Positions 15,901 through 16,629 of a stretch of 16,629 nucleotides of DNA are shown here, piece by piece. The translations under genes and the position numbers were made by a program. The notes beneath the pieces are model-generated. The model made no database searches and was not told the origin of the DNA. It saw only the letters and a list, made by a program, of their open reading frames with translations. The stretch lies in assembly GCA_002171315.2 (NCBI GenBank), contig NHFS02000039.1, positions 1-16,629 on the forward strand, read 5' to 3'. Numbering within the stretch: position 1 is the stretch's first letter; each line of letters begins with the position of its first letter. Source of the DNA: Euryarchaeota archaeon TMED117 (lineage in GTDB: Archaea > Thermoplasmatota > Poseidoniia > Poseidoniales > Poseidoniaceae).

Positions 15901-16629
15901 GAAGGACGCTTTGTCCAGTCATTGCGAGGCCCAATTGTTGTTTCACTGACGGAGAAGCCATCCCAGATATATCCTGCAATATTTGTTCCAATCCACAGAT
16001 CGTTACCACTTGCTTCGAGAGCATAGATGGTGTTGGTTTGCATGTTCGTCGTATCTGAATTAAGAGGAGTCAATATTTCTCCAGTTAGGATATTCTTTCG
16101 AGCTACACCGTATCCAGATAAGCCCATGTGAACCACATCTCCTACAACTGCTACAGGAGCATTATCGACGCCATTAATTCCGGTTGATCCCCACGAAGCA
16201 AGGAATGTATCGTTACTGATTTCATATCGTAGTAATCCCTCGGCACTCGTCACATAGCATATATCTGCATAGATTGCAAGTTGCCCAGTTAAACCAACAC
16301 CAGATTTCAGAAGTGTTGCAGAGCCTATAGCTGTTGCATCAGCATCTATTCGGTAAACTCCATTGGGTTGAACAACAATGATGTTGCATCCAGTTGAATC
16401 TCCACAATCGCCTGTGGCTGCAATATCGGTTACGAAATTGTCGGCAGCATCTGGTGAAGATGTAGAAGAACTAGGTGGGACATTTGCTCGGATAGTGCCG
16501 TTCTCGATAAGGAAAACCCCATCATCAACAGTTCCAGCAAGTATTGTGTCTCCTGCTAGAGCAAGGGCAGTAATCCTGTCACCCAAGTCAATAGAGGTGA
16601 GCCAAAGTGAGTTTGCGATATCAAATCGA
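9918..16629 (-). CDS. Giant surface protein: beta-propellers, FN3-like domains, C-terminal membrane anchor (5' end outside window)
   Basis: The reading frame stays open to the right edge, so the true start lies outside; TTG 16586 is internal. At least 2,236 residues are visible. Numbered from TTG 16586, residues 1 to about 1230 are propeller blades of 35-60 residues with the pattern LWIGT..G..RYD, including regulator-propeller phrases such as SGLPSDNIQGF and TTSDGLPTSNIEDI. A beta-rich segment follows (about 1235-1365), then about six FN3-like domains (about 1366-2060), one membrane helix (2096-2115), an RGRGRK stop-transfer and a 107-residue tail with a PPPPP run. Many N-x-S/T sequons suggest glycosylation. 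The bulk should face outside with the tail in the cytoplasm; the missing N-terminus should carry a signal peptide. A role in binding, adhesion or polymer handling is inference. The stop lies 24 bases before pabC on the same strand. Confidence 0.9.
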   Translation of the reverse strand, partial: RFDIANSLWLTSIDLGDRITALALAGDTILAGTVDDGVFLIENGTIRANVPPSSSTSSPDAADNFVTDIAATGDCGDSTGCNIIVVQPNGVYRIDADATAIGSATLLKSGVGLTGQLAIYADICYVTSAEGLLRYEISNDTFLASWGSTGINGVDNAPVAVVGDVVHMGLSGYGVARKNILTGEILTPLNSDTTNMQTNTIYALEASGNDLWIGTNIAGYIWDGFSVSETTIGPRNDWTKRPSQHFDYVLDGNTMWSGTNIGVCKYDLSGNIDDCLNVYDGMPNWATYVVGANSTTVFGGTFSGVGLIEKSSFSVVGEWDAGSQTDNAIVEIIDDIAYIGLNGVGVARWDISNSQWLATWTTSNVLDNGNEYVTGMIEDIRSGLIWIGGEDGFQLINTTTSTEVYDIEVSNSLYVGNGDPYDLTMYGYTMYYHQGASSDSIYGIDVGNFTAITPLDAGQEVSENGGDVVGMTIVGDTLLASVVSGQWWNQEGSGGIAQYDLVSQTWNTSVLPEGSVDRVTAFNSSSGHTWISWGEIGLEVYSPSGAKLGSWDTLSFPVREIIEYDGLILFATEDGVERFNESSFQWETAWTPGNGLPNAMGDWIGELWTDGNTLMVGSASFAGWGGFQRGTIGQLDASGTWTTYTTGQNGIPNGYPISMNECGSYLYVGLFNNNGGVTYIDLANTTAVGSFTTSVLKSGRVAAVACDPSDTLYVGYDDDNLPISKYDTTQSAWIAEITSNGNGIPTDPVWLDAFSYANGKLLIGYDDNGGFAAISTLGAITGQASVQSVGTAVTSIKYSGNEWLIGQAGGASGYSHVDRLSSTGLNTEFELPALVSGNIEAMVSDGTRIWVSTYSVTVNGNNPGAGSGGILQGTFNSSGGIDWNEGWSLSFNNQVNSMLMEGTMIYITTENGGMYTLDTTTNVLQRKNGAVHNSQDGIGLYQSGGASTLFIGLLGTSSTAAGVQIFDVATQQFTSGQLLSGLPSDNIQGFAFSNSHVYIATQNGIGRWNLTTNDWDNPLTTSDGLPTSNIEDIRYISNVLYVASPSGLTQYIPTTGATNTMTTADGLLGNSVWSIETYTTSQSGTWLILGHDGAGSERPGLTVVDLSNASVAATHRFDQLPSNYITAVASDYGGLHIATDVGPLVHYDGLTGEFEDGLASFELGSSWPIYRMDSDGTHLMVMGASGMAILEAQTSTHSMLKSAIVQNPTNIAVGANGFWLTTSDDGLRGWTPATAFNEMETISVRYADPLNIGFNSQYMEITNLTHPGLQIDLVTEDNPVTLNSSVGAEGVHGLLFQTVPLVMTSPVSNAAVWAQSSQLRYDAVLELDNTTGVENSLQLAINNGQLINGTRIVPLKLIAPSNGTIEVRLVYDWVRKDTPVEIADMYDRPDDGGGALTVEWSLVHDPDFNRYLVYVNEGPWGSLPTDIDLAGRIIDKTESLHSRLKADVTTANGVPLVDGVEYYALVVVEYDNGRFGLPSQVVGPVTTSNEVPTPPEWASAQPLDGGVEGDLETEWARCSALDLLETRIYTSTQPMNDILGLSVAYSVLPTEGNLTILNLDAGKPYWLGFTCVDTSGQEDIMNATIIGPVVPTGGIDDGQPPAKLENVWAIDTPEDEGGRITVGWDPSDADDCAFYTIYMITGVVFVTTPTSVAGFSAATVVNSCQENSTIVAQLDDLPLTNGLEYYIGVVAYDTWLNAELNDVDIVQATPLDNSDGASMPPSRIENIQAFDTPNDDGTAIDVVWSISSADDFSHYTVWAADKPVDDISYLWNAYGDDPATCGCISIDKQWINEDKNPIELTLNTALYGDASQTDEFSSSDTPQLIKPGIELFVTVTVHDLQGNVYVDSLLSASVVPINNLEDTTPPPRLDDISLSDRPMDDGSALDLEFGLSTASDIYQYEVYAASWSFTSVGVGSDGPNAPIMTLDRMPTFPIILTIIAGDLPVLPGQQTWVAVVAVDSSANAHKTDLTVVSSQSIDDGITDPGNYLPAIDGITLAWVAETDILVTWNHTNDFGVEGYQIHISDKDFMDISDATFVGDTLTANSFVITSAVFADLDNKSAWYVSVTTFDDNQIRQSVDALMINAVENGVVDTDESKEGTDFQSLLTTPNLLAAGLVFVSLILLIAIVRGRGRKSQKDKQWEIQTATWGLGDDDAWNSPPEASVPPPPPVDTGSLFQAADRIQNPQLDRQEYVASRPVMNPVRTPVDNSILNDLDIGTKQNSSNSGIDTSFLDDLL
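10245..10301 (-). other. C-terminal transmembrane anchor of the giant protein
   Basis: Codes for NLLAAGLVFVSLILLIAIV, an uninterrupted 19-residue hydrophobic helix followed at once by RGRGRKSQKDK. By the positive-inside rule the tail is cytoplasmic and the propeller and FN3 domains are extracellular. Confidence 0.9.
10555..12480 (-). repeat. Array of about six FN3-like domains in the giant protein
   Basis: Five domains start with a D-x-P-x-D-x-G-like turn followed by a strand ending in Trp or Phe: DRPDDGG (12450-12470), AQPLDGG (about 12108-12130), DTPEDEGG (11775-11798), DTPNDDG (11416-11436) and DRPMDDG (10983-11003). Each continues with a Tyr-centred strand such as YLVYVNEG or YTIYMITG. 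A sixth domain (about 10555-10665, ILVTWNHTNDFGVEGYQIHI) lacks the turn. Spacing is about 110-145 residues. The pattern fits FN3-like beta-sandwich modules between the propellers and the membrane. Confidence 0.75.
12900..16629 (-). repeat. Array of about 27 beta-propeller blades in the giant protein
   Basis: I count 27 copies of a strand-turn motif of the type [LVI]-[WY]-[IV]-[GA]-T..G[VI].RYD, for example LWIGTNIAGYIWD, AYIGLNGVGVARWD, VYIATQNGIGRWN and LYVGYDDDNLPISKYD. A partial blade (FDIANSLWLTS) runs off the right edge. Copies diverge strongly at the DNA level, so this is old protein repetition, not a recent tandem duplication. With seven blades per propeller, 27-28 blades would give about four propellers; the count is by eye. 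Confidence 0.7.

Noticed and set aside
9918..16586. Complete gene starting at TTG 16586
   Set aside because: The frame is open to the window edge and the residues before it (FDIANSLWLTS) continue the blade repeat; the real start lies outside.
9918..16629. Recent tandem DNA duplication in the propeller region
   Set aside because: Blades share a protein pattern but little nucleotide identity by eye.
1..16629. tRNA, rRNA, CRISPR array, insertion sequence or phage elements
   Set aside because: No gap over about 100 bases is free of genes, and no direct-repeat array, transposase or clover-leaf sequence was seen.

Overview
The window looks like a piece of a planktonic euryarchaeal genome, most likely Marine Group II (Candidatus Poseidoniales) or a close relative. 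The domain call rests on four things. A RaSEA-type radical SAM enzyme (archaeosine synthase subunit) is present. The YchF-like GTPase carries the Cys-rich insert of archaeal members. The phosphatidylserine decarboxylase is of the archaeal/short type. GAGGTGAT-type ribosome binding sites complement the 3' end of archaeal 16S rRNA. The group-level call also uses moderate GC, EF-hand and FN3-rich membrane proteins and very tight packing, and is an inference. No tRNA, rRNA, CRISPR array, transposase or phage gene was seen.

Layout: two tightly packed convergent gene clusters meet with one base between their stop codons (6489/6491). The plus cluster (26-6489) holds an acidic-tailed coiled-coil protein, a two-TM phosphatidyl/archaetidylserine decarboxylase, RaSEA, a 102-base spacer, a small two-TM protein, a 654-residue polytopic membrane protein ending in two EF-hands, and a YchF/OLA1-like GTPase with a TGS domain. 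The minus cluster, read from the right edge to 6491, holds a giant membrane-anchored surface protein (5' end outside the window; at least 2,236 residues), PabC-like aminodeoxychorismate lyase, a PabB-PabA fusion, and a small zinc-ribbon membrane protein.

How the genes work together: PabBA makes 4-amino-4-deoxychorismate from chorismate and glutamine, and PabC cleaves it to p-aminobenzoate, the folate-type cofactor precursor. The decarboxylase makes ethanolamine phospholipid head groups. RaSEA completes the archaeosine modification of tRNA position 15. The link of the giant surface protein to the pab genes is only by position and strand.

Most interesting item: the 654-residue protein (3230-5194) has, by eye, the 12-helix plan and several signature residues of heme-copper oxidase subunit I (CcoN-like). 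It contains only four histidines in total, none where a heme or CuB ligand should be, and it ends in two canonical EF-hand calcium loops. It appears to be a cofactor-less oxidase relative converted into a possible calcium-responsive membrane protein, with a small two-TM protein encoded just upstream. A second notable item is the giant protein, in which I count 27 propeller-type blades followed by about six FN3-like domains and one C-terminal membrane helix.
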